DNA of 64,000 nucleotides from Tepidibacter aestuarii (GCF_934924865.1 NZ_OW235315.1:1550001-1614000), one strand, 5' to 3'. Counted from the stretch's first letter, positions 43,567-53,396 are shown. Notes: generated from the letters alone by a model not told the origin. Made by a program: numbers and translations.

Positions 43567-45081
43567 ATGTCTCTATATAATTTCTTTTTATCTTTATTTA
43601 GATTGAATAATTGGAAAAAATCACATAATAGAATTAAGAAAAATAAAGAACAAATATCAGATCAAATAGAGCTTTGCTTAAATTGTGGACAAACAATAAA
43701 GATGAAAGAAAATTTTAAATTTCTTCAAAATTTTATTGATACTATTCCTAATCCAATGTTTTACAAAGACGAAGGTGGTTTTTTTAAGTACTGTAATATA
43801 GCTTTTACAGAATTTTTAGGGTTTGAAAAAGAAGAAATTATAGGACATACTATTTATGATATTAATCCAAAAGAACTTGCAGAAATTTATTATAAAGCTG
43901 ATATTAAATTGATGAAAAATAGAGACAAACAAACCTATGAGGCTAAGCTTAAACATAAAGATGGTTCAATTAGAGATGTGATTATTAATAAAGCTGTTGT
44001 TACAAATGAAAAAGAAGAGATTAAAGGTATCGTCTGTTCTATAACTGATATTACTGAACGTAAGAAAGACCAAAAGAGAATAAATAAATTATTAAAGCTA
44101 AAGGAAGCTATGCTTGAAATAAGTTATTCTATTATTGGAGTAAATGATATTAATGAGTTATTTGATTTAATATTGCAAAAGGCAATTGATTCTATTGAAA
44201 ACGCAAGTATAGGGTCTGTGCTAATTTTAGATGATAATGAGAATTTAAAAATTGCTACATCTAAAGGCTATGTAATTGAAGAATCTAAAAAATTCAGCAT
44301 TAAGCTTAATGAGTCAATTATATGGGATAAAACAAAAGGAAATATAGATAAAACAATAATTATTAACGATGTTGATAAAATAAATAAAATTAATTTTTTA
44401 ACTGAAAATGAAGCATTAAAAATAAAATCTGTTATTTGTTCACCTATAATTATAGATAGAAAATTATATGGATTTATAAATATTGATAGTAATTACACCA
44501 ATGTTTTTGATGATACAGATTTAGAAATAATGGAATATATAAAAAATCAAGTACAAATAGCAATTAGTAAATATAAGTTATATGAAGAACTGTTTTATTC
44601 ATCTAGATATGATAAATTAACTAATGTTTATAATAGAAGATACTTTGAAGACTTATTTGATGGATATATTAATAAATCTACTAAATATAAAGAAAACTTT
44701 TCTTTGGTAGTATTTGATTTAAATGAATTAAAATTTGTCAATGATAATTATGGGCATTTAGCAGGTGATGAATTAATTAAAGCATTTGCTAAAAATTTAA
44801 GTGAATGTATTAGATCTTCAGATATTTTAGTAAGACTTGGAGGAGATGAATTTGTAGGAGTTTTCTTCAAAACTAGCTCACAGAACTTAATTAAAAAATT
44901 TGAAGATTTAATTGAAAATTTTAAAAATAATCAAATAGTATTCGAAGGAAATAATATTACTTGTAGCTTTAGCTACGGAATTGCTGAATTTCCAGAAGAT
45001 AGTAATAACTATAAAGAATTAATAAAAATTGCAGATAAACGTATGTATAAGTATAAACAGGGATTAAAAAATAATGAATAG
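43567..45081 (+). CDS. PAS-GAF diguanylate cyclase
   Basis: 504 aa, cytoplasmic (no TM). PAS at about residues 50-165 (FIDTIPNPMFYKDEGG..., ending DITERKK), GAF at about 185-330, GGDEF domain from about 340 with the active-site GGDEF at 425-429. The inhibitory I-site RSSD lies exactly five residues upstream, so product feedback by c-di-GMP is expected. An N-terminal segment has CLNCGQ. A paralogue follows at 45289. No EAL partner in the window. Confidence 0.92.
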   Translation: MSLYNFFLSLFRLNNWKKSHNRIKKNKEQISDQIELCLNCGQTIKMKENFKFLQNFIDTIPNPMFYKDEGGFFKYCNIAFTEFLGFEKEEIIGHTIYDINPKELAEIYYKADIKLMKNRDKQTYEAKLKHKDGSIRDVIINKAVVTNEKEEIKGIVCSITDITERKKDQKRINKLLKLKEAMLEISYSIIGVNDINELFDLILQKAIDSIENASIGSVLILDDNENLKIATSKGYVIEESKKFSIKLNESIIWDKTKGNIDKTIIINDVDKINKINFLTENEALKIKSVICSPIIIDRKLYGFINIDSNYTNVFDDTDLEIMEYIKNQVQIAISKYKLYEELFYSSRYDKLTNVYNRRYFEDLFDGYINKSTKYKENFSLVVFDLNELKFVNDNYGHLAGDELIKAFAKNLSECIRSSDILVRLGGDEFVGVFFKTSSQNLIKKFEDLIENFKNNQIVFEGNNITCSFSYGIAEFPEDSNNYKELIKIADKRMYKYKQGLKNNE

Positions 45082-45098
45082 ATAATTACATGTAAAAG

Positions 45099-45127
45099 AA
45101 CTTCTCAAATTACTGAGAAGTTTTTTT
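45099..45127 (+). terminator. Rho-independent terminator
   Basis: AACTTCTCA-AATTAC-TGAGAAGTT followed by a T-run; separates the two cyclase genes. Confidence 0.85.
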
Positions 45128-45288
45128 ACTTTTATATATTTTAAACTGTAAATCTAATAATTAAAAAATACGAATATTATTAGAAAAATACAAGGAAATT
45201 TTCGATATTCCAATACAAATGTTTGAATAATGCCTATTATTTGATATACTTAGTATAAAATGACAATTTTATATAGGGGGGAAAATAA

Positions 45289-47160
45289 ATGTTTTCATTT
45301 AATTGGATTAGGTCTTTATTTAATCCTAAAAAATTAAATATTTCTAATAATACAAATGAAAATGAAATTGTTTTAAGTGAAAAAGAAGCAATCTTAAAAT
45401 GTGCTCAAGAAATAGCTGGTTTAGGTATTTGGGAATGGAATTATAGATTAAATAAAATTTGCTTTTCAGATAAATTATGCAAAATACTTGATATAAGTAA
45501 AGAAAAATATGAAGATGATTTAGATTTATTTATTGAAGCATTAACTCACAATGACTATAAAGATTTTGTAATAAAATCTATCAAAAATTCAATAGAAGAT
45601 GGAATAGAAAAAAATGAGGAATATAAAATAATAAATCTAAATGGAGAAGAAATGTGGATAAGGACAAATGCCACTTGTATATATGATGATAGTAAAAACA
45701 AACTTAAAATGATTGGGATGGTTCAAGATATTACTCAGTCGAAAAAATCTAAAGAATTACTTCAAGAAAATTATAATTTTCTTGAAGTAATTATCGATAC
45801 GATTCCAAGCCCAATATTCTATAAAGATGAAAAGGGCATATATAAATATTCTAACATTGCTCATATAGAGTATTTGGGTATTAGAAAAGAAGATATTATT
45901 GGGCATACTATTTATGATATTATTCAAAAAGAATTTGCAGATGCTCACAATGATGTAGACGTCGATATAATTAAAAATAAAGAAAAAAATATATACGAAT
46001 CTAAGCTTCGATATAAAGATGGTGCACTACATGATGTAATTTTTAATAAAGCACCATATACAAACCAGCAGGGGGAAGTTAAGGGAATAGTTGGAGTTAT
46101 AGTAGACATCACAGAAAGGAAGAATGCAGAAAAAAGAATAAATAAATTATCAAAGATAAAGGATGCTATATTGGAAATAAGCTATTCTATAACTGAAACT
46201 AGTGATATTACAGAACTATTCAATTTAATATTAGAAAAGGTAATTGAATCTATACAAAATGCACACATTGGTTCCATTTTAATACTAGATGAAGACGAAA
46301 ATTTAAAAATTGCTACACATAAAGGCTATAAACAGAAAAATGCTGAAAACTTTAGTCTTAGATTAAAGGATTCATTTATATGGCATAAGACCCTTGGAAA
46401 GATAGATAAAACAGTTATTATTAATGATTTTGATAAAATGGTTACTAGTAAATGCCCAAATATTTTAGAAAATGAAGAATGTTTTAAAGTAAAATCGTCT
46501 ATTAGTTCTCCGATTATAATAGATGGGCAGTTATATGGCTTGATAGGAATAGATAGTAAATATAATTATGCATTTGATGAAATTGATATAGAGTTAATGG
46601 AATATATGAGAAATCAAATTGCTACAGCTATTAGTACACATAAACTTTATGAAGAGACCATATATTTATCCAGATATGATAAATTAACAAATGTTTATAA
46701 TAGAAGATATTTTGAAAAGATACTTGATAGGTATATTAATAATTCTATTATGAATAATGAAGAATTTTTATTGGTGTTATTTGATTTAAATGGATTAAAA
46801 TTTATAAATGATACATATGGACATTTAGCAGGAGATGAAATTATTAGAACATTTACATCCATATTGAAAAAACGTATGAACGCTTCAGATATATTAGCAA
46901 GAATTGGGGGAGATGAATTCGTAGGAGTTTTTTTTGAAACTGATTTGCAACATCTTATTGAAAAATTTGAAGATATAATTGATTATTTTAAAAGACATTG
47001 TATAATATTTGAGGAAAATGATATTGTGTGCAGTTTTAGCTATGGTATAGCTAAGTTTCCTTATGACGGAGACAAATATAATAAATTAATAAAAACTGCT
47101 GATGAAAGAATGTATAAATATAAACAAAAAAGTAAACATATTTTAAAGAGGATTTATTAA
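45289..47160 (+). CDS. PAS-PAS-GAF diguanylate cyclase
   Basis: 623 aa, paralogue of the gene at 43567 with an additional N-terminal PAS/PAC (residues about 35-155; LGIWEWNYRLNKICFSD). The second PAS, GAF and GGDEF domains align with the first protein. GGDEF at 540-544. At the I-site position it has NASD instead of RxxD, so feedback inhibition is probably lost. GGGGGG before ATG. Differential regulation of the two is likely, since a terminator lies between them. Confidence 0.92.
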   Translation: MFSFNWIRSLFNPKKLNISNNTNENEIVLSEKEAILKCAQEIAGLGIWEWNYRLNKICFSDKLCKILDISKEKYEDDLDLFIEALTHNDYKDFVIKSIKNSIEDGIEKNEEYKIINLNGEEMWIRTNATCIYDDSKNKLKMIGMVQDITQSKKSKELLQENYNFLEVIIDTIPSPIFYKDEKGIYKYSNIAHIEYLGIRKEDIIGHTIYDIIQKEFADAHNDVDVDIIKNKEKNIYESKLRYKDGALHDVIFNKAPYTNQQGEVKGIVGVIVDITERKNAEKRINKLSKIKDAILEISYSITETSDITELFNLILEKVIESIQNAHIGSILILDEDENLKIATHKGYKQKNAENFSLRLKDSFIWHKTLGKIDKTVIINDFDKMVTSKCPNILENEECFKVKSSISSPIIIDGQLYGLIGIDSKYNYAFDEIDIELMEYMRNQIATAISTHKLYEETIYLSRYDKLTNVYNRRYFEKILDRYINNSIMNNEEFLLVLFDLNGLKFINDTYGHLAGDEIIRTFTSILKKRMNASDILARIGGDEFVGVFFETDLQHLIEKFEDIIDYFKRHCIIFEENDIVCSFSYGIAKFPYDGDKYNKLIKTADERMYKYKQKSKHILKRIY

Positions 47161-47203
47161 TATAATAATTTGAGAATGATTAAAATTGTATACTAGTAGG
47201 ATT

Positions 47204-47295
47204 TTGCAAAAAAAAGCATTATAGATTATAATACTATAAGTAAAGTTGATATTAAAATATAAAAATATCGAGCATATTGTATGCTCGATATTTTT
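47204..47295 (+). promoter_or_regulatory. Promoter and terminator with no gene between, upstream of topB
   Basis: TTGCAA (47204-47209), 17-bp spacer, TATAAT (47227-47232), then a strong hairpin AAAAATATCGAGCATA-TTG-TATGCTCGATATTTTT (47261-47295). This predicts a ~55-nt terminated transcript 45 bp before the topB ATG: an attenuator leader or a tiny RNA. Confidence 0.6.
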
Positions 47296-47345
47296 ACTTA
47301 CTAGGAATTTATTCAAAAATTTTATATTGTAGGTGATTTATTAAT

Positions 47346-49640
47346 ATGAGTAAAGCATTGTTTGTAGCAGAAAAACCTAGTGTTGCGATGGAATTTTCAA
47401 AAGCGTTAAATATAAAGGGAACTAAGAAGAATGGATATTTTGAGTCGGATAAGGCTGTAGTGACTTGGTGTGTAGGACACTTGGTCAATATGAGTTATCC
47501 TGAAAAATATGATATAAAATATAAAAAATGGGTTCTTAAAGATTTACCTTTTCTTCCTAAAAAATATAAGTATGAAGTTATACCAGGAGTAAAAAAACAG
47601 TTTGATATAGTTAAGAGTCAAATGCAAAGAAAAGATATATCTACTATATATGTATGTACGGACTCTGGAAGGGAAGGAGAGTATATATATAGATTGGTTG
47701 ATGATATGGTCGATGTAAAAGATAAGGTAAAAAAAAGGGTATGGATAGATTCTCAAACTGAGGATGAGATTAGGAAAGGTGTAAAAAATGCAAAGCCGCT
47801 TAGTGAATATGATAAATTATCAGATTCTGCATATTTAAGAGCAAAAGAAGACTATCTAATGGGAATAAATTTTTCAAGATTATTGACTCTTATGTATGGT
47901 AGAACTGTTAGTGATTATTTGGGAACCAATTATACTGTAATTGCAGTTGGTAGAGTTATGAGCTGTGTGCTTGGTATGGTTGTAAAAAGAGAAAGAGAAA
48001 TAAGAGATTTTATAAAGACACCTTATTATAAGGTTAACTCTTCTTTTAAATTTGAAAACTCTCTTGATTATGATGGAGAATGGAAGGCTGTAGAAGGTTC
48101 CAAATATTATATGTCCAATTTATTATTTAAAGATATTGGATTTAAAGAAAAAGAAAATGCTGAAAAATTCATTGATTACCTTAAGGAAGATAATGAGGAA
48201 TTGATTGCAAAAATTGAAGAGATACAAAGAAAAAAAGAAAAGAAAAATCCACCACTGCTTTATAATTTAGCAGAGCTTCAAAACGAATGCTCAAAAAAGT
48301 TTAAATTAAGTCCGGATGAAACATTAAAAATTGTACAAGGTTTATATGAAAAGAAAATGCTTACATATCCAAGAACGGATGCTAGAGTTTTATCGAAGTC
48401 TGTTGCAAAAGAAATAGATAAAAATATAAGGGGTCTTTTAAATATAAAAAATACTTGTAATTTGGACAATGAGGATGAAGCTATTAATGGTTTTACCAAA
48501 AATATATGGGATAATAAATTGTTTTTAGGCCTGGAAAAAACCAAATATGTAAATGATAAAGCTATTACTGATCACTACGCCATTATACCTACTGGTCAAG
48601 GGTTAGGTAATTTTAATAAGCTACATGATATGGATAAAAATATATATTTGCTTATTGTACGAAGATTTTTAGCTATATTTTACCCTAGTGCAGTTTTTAA
48701 TAAGTTATCAATAATCACTAGTATAAAAGATGAAAGATTTTATACATCTTCTAAGGTATGTATTGAAAGAGGCTATTTAGAAATAATGGATTATGATAAA
48801 AAATCTAAAAACTCCAAGAAAGATAATATGGATGAATTTAAAAACTTAAAAAAAGGTGCTGTCATAAAAATTAATAAAATTGAAATTAAAGAATCTGAAA
48901 CTACTCCACCTAAGAGGTATAATTCAGGATCGATGATTTTGGCCATGGAAAATGCGGGTAAATTAATTGAAGATGATGAACTAAGAGGGCAAATAAAAGG
49001 TAGCGGTATTGGAACTAGTGCTACAAGAGCTGAAATATTAAGTAAACTTCAAAAAATTAAATATATTAAGTTGAATAAAAAAACTCAAATACTAACTCCT
49101 ACATCTATGGGAGAGATGATTTATAATATAATAATAGGATCAATACCTTCTTTAATTAAACCAGAACTTACAGCAAGTTGGGAAAAGGGATTAACTATGG
49201 TGTCTAATGGTGAAATAGGTTCTGAAGATTATATGGTAAAACTTGAATCATATGTTATGAAGAATACTCAAAAAGTGTTGGGACTTAGAAATCATTTGAA
49301 ATTAATGGATTCATTTACATCAATCCCAAATTGCAAAAAATCGACTAAAACCAATAAACGAAAAAAACCTGAAAATTCTTTAGGAAAATGTGGTTGTTGT
49401 GATGGCGATATTTTGGAAAATAGTAAGGCTTTTTATTGTACTAATTGGAGTAGAGGGTGTAAGTTTACTCTATGGAAAAATAGTCTTGAAAAACATGGAG
49501 TTATAATGGACGATAAAATTATAAAAAAATTATTAAAAGAAGGTAAGGTTAGTGGGATAGAATCAAACCAGAATAATAAAAAAGTAAATATATCCATTAG
49601 AATTAGCAATGATAAAAAACCACTATTGGAAATATTCTAA
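47346..49640 (+). CDS. topB: DNA topoisomerase III-like (type IA)
   Basis: 764 aa. Relaxes negative supercoils and decatenates via strand passage. N-terminal TOPRIM (FVAEKPS; DSGREGE), active-site tyrosine Y341 in LTYPRTDARV, then SGIGTSATRAEI and TPTSMGEMI regions. The C-terminal domain carries a zinc-ribbon-like CGCC...CTNW..GCKFTLWK as in clostridial and plasmid TopB. The zinc domain and small accessory ORF downstream are typical of chromosomal extra copies. GTAGGTGA before ATG. Confidence 0.93.
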   Translation: MSKALFVAEKPSVAMEFSKALNIKGTKKNGYFESDKAVVTWCVGHLVNMSYPEKYDIKYKKWVLKDLPFLPKKYKYEVIPGVKKQFDIVKSQMQRKDISTIYVCTDSGREGEYIYRLVDDMVDVKDKVKKRVWIDSQTEDEIRKGVKNAKPLSEYDKLSDSAYLRAKEDYLMGINFSRLLTLMYGRTVSDYLGTNYTVIAVGRVMSCVLGMVVKREREIRDFIKTPYYKVNSSFKFENSLDYDGEWKAVEGSKYYMSNLLFKDIGFKEKENAEKFIDYLKEDNEELIAKIEEIQRKKEKKNPPLLYNLAELQNECSKKFKLSPDETLKIVQGLYEKKMLTYPRTDARVLSKSVAKEIDKNIRGLLNIKNTCNLDNEDEAINGFTKNIWDNKLFLGLEKTKYVNDKAITDHYAIIPTGQGLGNFNKLHDMDKNIYLLIVRRFLAIFYPSAVFNKLSIITSIKDERFYTSSKVCIERGYLEIMDYDKKSKNSKKDNMDEFKNLKKGAVIKINKIEIKESETTPPKRYNSGSMILAMENAGKLIEDDELRGQIKGSGIGTSATRAEILSKLQKIKYIKLNKKTQILTPTSMGEMIYNIIIGSIPSLIKPELTASWEKGLTMVSNGEIGSEDYMVKLESYVMKNTQKVLGLRNHLKLMDSFTSIPNCKKSTKTNKRKKPENSLGKCGCCDGDILENSKAFYCTNWSRGCKFTLWKNSLEKHGVIMDDKIIKKLLKEGKVSGIESNQNNKKVNISIRISNDKKPLLEIF

Positions 49641-49762
49641 AATTAAATTAGAAAATTGTATCATCTTTAATTATTTTATTCATACAGTAATATAAAGGGA
49701 AACTTTTAAACAAATATAAGATATAGGTTTCACTTTATATTAAATATTAAAGAGGGGATTAT

Positions 49763-49900
49763 ATGGATAATCTTAGACAACACCAAAAATTAAAAATGAG
49801 AAAAATTACTATAGAAGAAATGAGAAAAGAACAAAAAAAAATAAAGGATATAGCAGAATATATACTTAAACAAAAACTAAAAAATAATAAACCAAAGTAG
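49763..49900 (+). CDS. Small basic helical protein (45 aa)
   Basis: ATG with GAGGGG 6 nt upstream and a terminator directly after the stop. Very Lys-rich, predicted single amphipathic helix (KLKMRKITIEEMRKEQKKIKD). No family recognised; possible nucleic-acid-binding peptide. Independent unit between topB and the KTSC gene. Confidence 0.6.
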   Translation: MDNLRQHQKLKMRKITIEEMRKEQKKIKDIAEYILKQKLKNNKPK

Positions 49901-49902
49901 TT

Positions 49903-49942
49903 AAAAAAGTGGGGTCTACATATAATTAACCCCGCTTTTTTA
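49903..49942 (+). terminator. Rho-independent terminator
   Basis: AAAAAAGTGGGGT...ACCCCGCTTTTTT with one G-T pair and a T-run. Confidence 0.8.
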
Positions 49943-50195
49943 TATACCGGCGAATATATGCGAAAGTTAAAAGTTCTAAGATTCAATCCTATTGTGGACT
50001 AGCTTACCTACAGGTCCCTGATGTAACTAATAATTAATTATACAAGGTGTTAAAAGTTGTTGATATTATATAAAAAATTTTAGAATAAATATTTTTTTTA
50101 AATAAAAAATAAAATACGACAACGAATTTTTGCATTTTTTTCACATGTAATTTAGTATAATTAAGATAACAAGGGTTTATTTAGGGGGAGATAAA

Positions 50196-50408
50196 ATGAT
50201 AAGAAAAAATATAAATTCATCAAGCATATTTTCTTTGGGTTATGATTCTGAGAATAAAATGCTGGAAATTCAATTTGATTCTGGAGAAATATACAGACAT
50301 TTAAATGTACCGGAACGTGTATATGAAAAAATGTTAGATTCTGAATTTGTAGGATATTACATAAATTATAATATTAGAAATAACTATCCTTGTGTAAAGG
50401 TAAGATAA
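50196..50408 (+). CDS. KTSC domain protein
   Basis: 70 aa. Matches the KTSC domain pattern: SSSIFSLGYDSENKMLEIQFDSGEIYRHLNVPERVYEKML then GYYINYNIRNNYPCVKV. The domain occurs alone or fused to lysyl-tRNA synthetases and other proteins; its role is not established. GGGGGAG before ATG; own terminator. Confidence 0.85.
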   Translation: MIRKNINSSSIFSLGYDSENKMLEIQFDSGEIYRHLNVPERVYEKMLDSEFVGYYINYNIRNNYPCVKVR

Positions 50409-50413
50409 TATAT

Positions 50414-50449
50414 AAAAACTGCTGGCAATAAATTTGCCAGCAGTTTTTT
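50414..50449. terminator. Bidirectional terminator
   Basis: AAAACTGCTGGCAA-ATAAA-TTTGCCAGCAGTTTTTTT between convergent KTSC and nitroreductase genes. Confidence 0.9.
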
Positions 50450-50452
50450 TGT

Positions 50453-51004
50453 TTAGTGAATACCTTCATATGGGCTATCCCATTTGTTTAAACATATGTG
50501 ATCATTTATAGTATCTTTGTTAGATTGGTTATCATCGTAATCAGAGTACTCTCCCATTGGACTCATAGCAACAACTCTATATTTGTCTGGAATACAAAGA
50601 GTCTTCTTTATTTTATCTTCATCAAGTGATGCTATCCAGCATGTACCGTATCCTTCATTTGTACATGCAAGAACTAAATGCTCCATTGCTATACCGCTAT
50701 CAACTAGATATAGATCTTTATTGTCAATAGATCCAGAGCTAGAAGGATCAGCAACTACAACTACAACAAGAGGAGCTTGTGTAACTGAATTAGAAGCACT
50801 ATTAACGTTATTCATAACAGCCATTGATAATTCTTGCTTTTGGGTTTCATTATCTACTAATATGAATTTAAAACACTTATTGTTTTTCCATGAAGGAGAC
50901 ATTATAGTAGCTGTTAAAATTCTATCTAATTTATCTTTTTGTATAGGGGTATTTTTAAAGTTTTTGATACTTTTTCTCTCATTTATAACATCATAAAATT
51001 GCAT
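50453..51004 (-). CDS. Nitroreductase-family FMN protein
   Basis: 183 aa. FMN-binding features: N-terminal ERKSIKNFKNTPI (the R-S-x-R-x-F-like phosphate site), SPSWKNNKCFKF, DSGIAMEHLVLACTNEGYGTCWI and MSPMGEY. Reduces nitro- or quinone-like compounds with NAD(P)H; physiological substrate unknown. AGGAGCG before ATG. Divergent from putP. Confidence 0.9.
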   Translation of the reverse strand: MQFYDVINERKSIKNFKNTPIQKDKLDRILTATIMSPSWKNNKCFKFILVDNETQKQELSMAVMNNVNSASNSVTQAPLVVVVVADPSSSGSIDNKDLYLVDSGIAMEHLVLACTNEGYGTCWIASLDEDKIKKTLCIPDKYRVVAMSPMGEYSDYDDNQSNKDTINDHICLNKWDSPYEGIH

Positions 51005-51128
51005 GAAATCACGCTCCTTTTTGTTAGTATTGGCATTAAAAGTATTAAAAATGCTTAACTTATTATGGAATAATAAAAATGAAAGAAAAATAAAAGAATA
51101 ATGAAAATATTAATAATAATAAAAAAAT

Positions 51129-51160
51129 GACTATCGAAAATAGTCGAAATGTGTTATAAT
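51129..51160 (+). promoter_or_regulatory. putP promoter with overlapping inverted repeat
   Basis: GACTAT-CGAAA-ATAGTC (51129-51145) ends 9 bp before an extended -10 TGTTATAAT (TATAAT 51155-51160). The repeat covers the -35 zone, the expected place for a repressor. It resembles the TGAC/GTCA dyads only superficially (5-bp loop, different arms). The rest of the 322-bp gap has short repeats of AGCATAATTTATAT. Confidence 0.45.
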
Positions 51161-51326
51161 ATTATTTATATATAAAAATATATAAAAGCATAATTTATAT
51201 GCAAAAAGAGAAGCATAATTTATATTATTTTATAATATGAAAAATGCTTTTTTTATGAAGCTAAAAAGCCTATATGGTAAGATTAGTAAAATAGCTTTTT
51301 AGGAAAAATATTGAGGAGGTTTTATA

Positions 51327-52808
51327 ATGTCGGCAGATATAAGTATTCTTATATCTTTTGGAGTTTATTTAGTTGGTATGTTATTAATAGGGCTTATATT
51401 CTACAAAAGAACTGAAAACTTATCAGATTATGTGTTAGGAGGAAGAGGATTAAATAGTTGGGTAACAGCTCTTAGTTCTCAAGCATCTGATATGAGTGGA
51501 TGGCTACTTATGGGACTACCAGGATACGCTTATTTATCTGGTCTTGAATCCATTTGGATTGCTATAGGTTTGGCTATAGGAACGTATATGAATTGGAGAT
51601 TTATAGCTAAGAGGCTTAGACAATATACTGAAGTAGCAGGAGATGCTATAACATTATCGGTTTACTTTGAAAATAGATTTAGAGATAAAAGTAAATTACT
51701 TAGAACTGTCTCAGCTATATTTATATTAATATTTTTTATATTATACACATCATCTGGACTTGTAGCTGGTGGAAAATTGTTCAATACTGTGTTTGGGATG
51801 CCATATGTATCAGCACTTACTGTAGGAACAATTGTTGTTATATCGTACACATTTTTAGGAGGATTTATGGCTGTCAGTTGGACAGATTTTTTTCAAGGTA
51901 TGTTGATGTTCTTTGCTATACTTGCTGTTCCAATAGCAGGTATTGTTAAATTAGGAGGAACTGAAATTACGATTAATTCTATAAGAAGCTTGACTCCTGA
52001 GTTTTTAAATCCATTAACTACTATGGATGGAAATACTATTGGAATTATATCAGTAATTTCATTATTGGCATGGGGTCTTGGATATTTTGGTCAACCTCAT
52101 ATATTAGCCAGATTTATGGCTATAACTTCTCCTGAAAAAATAAAGGAAGCAAGAAGAATAGCTATGATATGGGTTGTTATAAGTTTATGTGCAGCTGTTG
52201 TTGTAGGTATTGTTGGTAGAGTGTATGTTTCACAATATCTTCAAGGTCCAGAGTCGGAAACTGTATTTATATTAATGGTTAACTCTGTTTTTCCAGCTGC
52301 ATTTGCAGGGATATTTTTAGCTGCTATTCTAGCTGCTATTATGAGTACTGCTGATTCTCAGCTTTTAGTTGCAGCATCTGCATTTACTGAAGACATATAT
52401 AAAGCATTAATAAAAAAAGATGCTACAGAAAAGGAATTAGTTTGGGTAAGTAGGATGACAGTTATAGGTATAGCTATAATATCGTATATATTGGCTCTTA
52501 ATCCTAATAGCTCTGTTCTTGATTTAGTAGCCTATGCATGGGCTGGGTTTGGAGCAGCATTTGGACCTGTTGTTATAATGTCTTTATTCTGGAGAAGAAT
52601 GACTTCTAAAGGAGCATCAGCAGGTATGCTGGCAGGAGGAATTACTGTTTTAATATGGAAGCACCTTCAAGGTGGAATCTTTGATGTATATGAAATAGTA
52701 CCTGGATTTATATTGGCTGTAATAGCTATAGTAATATTTAGCTTGATGGATAAGGAGCCTTGTAAAGAAATAATAGATGAATTTGATAAGGTAGAAAATC
52801 TATCTTAA
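51327..52808 (+). CDS. putP: Sodium/proline symporter
   Basis: 493 aa, SSS family, about 13 TM helices. Family signatures: RTENLSDYVLGGRGLNSWVTALSSQASDMSGWLLMGLPG near the N-terminus (Na+ and proline sites) and GFGAAFGPVVIMSLFW in the later half. Proline uptake would fit Stickland fermentation together with the grd locus at the right end. GAGGAGG before ATG. Confidence 0.94.
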   Translation: MSADISILISFGVYLVGMLLIGLIFYKRTENLSDYVLGGRGLNSWVTALSSQASDMSGWLLMGLPGYAYLSGLESIWIAIGLAIGTYMNWRFIAKRLRQYTEVAGDAITLSVYFENRFRDKSKLLRTVSAIFILIFFILYTSSGLVAGGKLFNTVFGMPYVSALTVGTIVVISYTFLGGFMAVSWTDFFQGMLMFFAILAVPIAGIVKLGGTEITINSIRSLTPEFLNPLTTMDGNTIGIISVISLLAWGLGYFGQPHILARFMAITSPEKIKEARRIAMIWVVISLCAAVVVGIVGRVYVSQYLQGPESETVFILMVNSVFPAAFAGIFLAAILAAIMSTADSQLLVAASAFTEDIYKALIKKDATEKELVWVSRMTVIGIAIISYILALNPNSSVLDLVAYAWAGFGAAFGPVVIMSLFWRRMTSKGASAGMLAGGITVLIWKHLQGGIFDVYEIVPGFILAVIAIVIFSLMDKEPCKEIIDEFDKVENLS

Positions 52809-52925
52809 ATTTAAAATTTTAAAAAGTAAAAGTAGATGTATTAACTTAATATAGTATGCATATCCTTATATATGGTTACTTTAAAACTTGAAACTATTAA
52901 ATTGAGCTTAGAGGTGAATTTAATA

Positions 52926-52998
52926 ATGAGGAAGTCTTATTTGAGTATCGTTTAAAGGAGTGTATACTATGGGTCTAAATGAAAATGAATATGATTAG
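52926..52998 (+). other. Two 9-codon mini-ORFs with ribosome binding sites
   Basis: MRKSYLSIV (52926-52955, after AGAGGTG) and MGLNENEYD (52969-52998, after AAAGGAG), followed at once by a terminator. They may be leader peptides or signalling peptides. Too short to test by eye; the rest of 52809-53198 shows no gene. Confidence 0.3.
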
Positions 52999-52999
52999 G

Positions 53000-53035
53000 A
53001 AAGGGCAGGTTGAAGAAATTCAATGTGCCCTTTTT
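53000..53035 (+). terminator. Rho-independent terminator
   Basis: AAAGGGCA...TGCCCTTTTT with an 18-nt loop, after the mini-ORFs. Confidence 0.7.
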
Positions 53036-53198
53036 GAAATTGAATTCATAAATAAAATTATGAGAATTAAGGCATAAGGAAATATTAAATTTGATGGGTA
53101 TTTTTTATAATTTATAATTTTGCACCAGAACTCGTAACACTATATTACTTAGTATCATGGTATAGAGTATGTAATTTGATAAATGTGGAGATGAGTAA

Positions 53199-53396
53199 AT
53201 GAAAAGCAAATATCAGTGTATAGCTAATATAAGAGGAGGTCCAATCAGACCACAAATTAAGGGTATAGTATTTATAAAAGATGTATCTGGGGGGGGCTTG
53301 GGTATATGCCAATATACAGGGATTGCCATCATACCAACTTCAGGTAATGCAGGAAGAAGACTTGCTTGTGGAGTGATAAAACCATACTATTTATAG
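53199..53396 (+). pseudogene. Collapsed Cu/Zn superoxide dismutase-like gene
   Basis: 65-aa ORF. Residues 5-33 (IANIRGGPIRPQIKGIVFIK DVSGG) match the N-terminus of bacterial SodC-like proteins; residues 46-60 (TSGNAGRRLACGVI) match their C-terminus. The intervening ~100 residues with all copper and zinc histidines and the first disulphide Cys are absent, so no activity is expected. The reading frame survives the deletion. GGAGATGAG precedes ATG, so a peptide could still be made. Confidence 0.7.

Noticed and set aside
50583..50996. 137-codon plus-strand ORF inside the nitroreductase
   Set aside because: Antisense to a clear nitroreductase with conserved FMN motifs; no ribosome binding site.
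51129..51145. GACTAT-CGAAA-ATAGTC as a member of the TGAC-N4-GTCA operator set
   Set aside because: The loop is 5 bp and the arms differ (GACTAT/ATAGTC); it is listed as a separate putP site.
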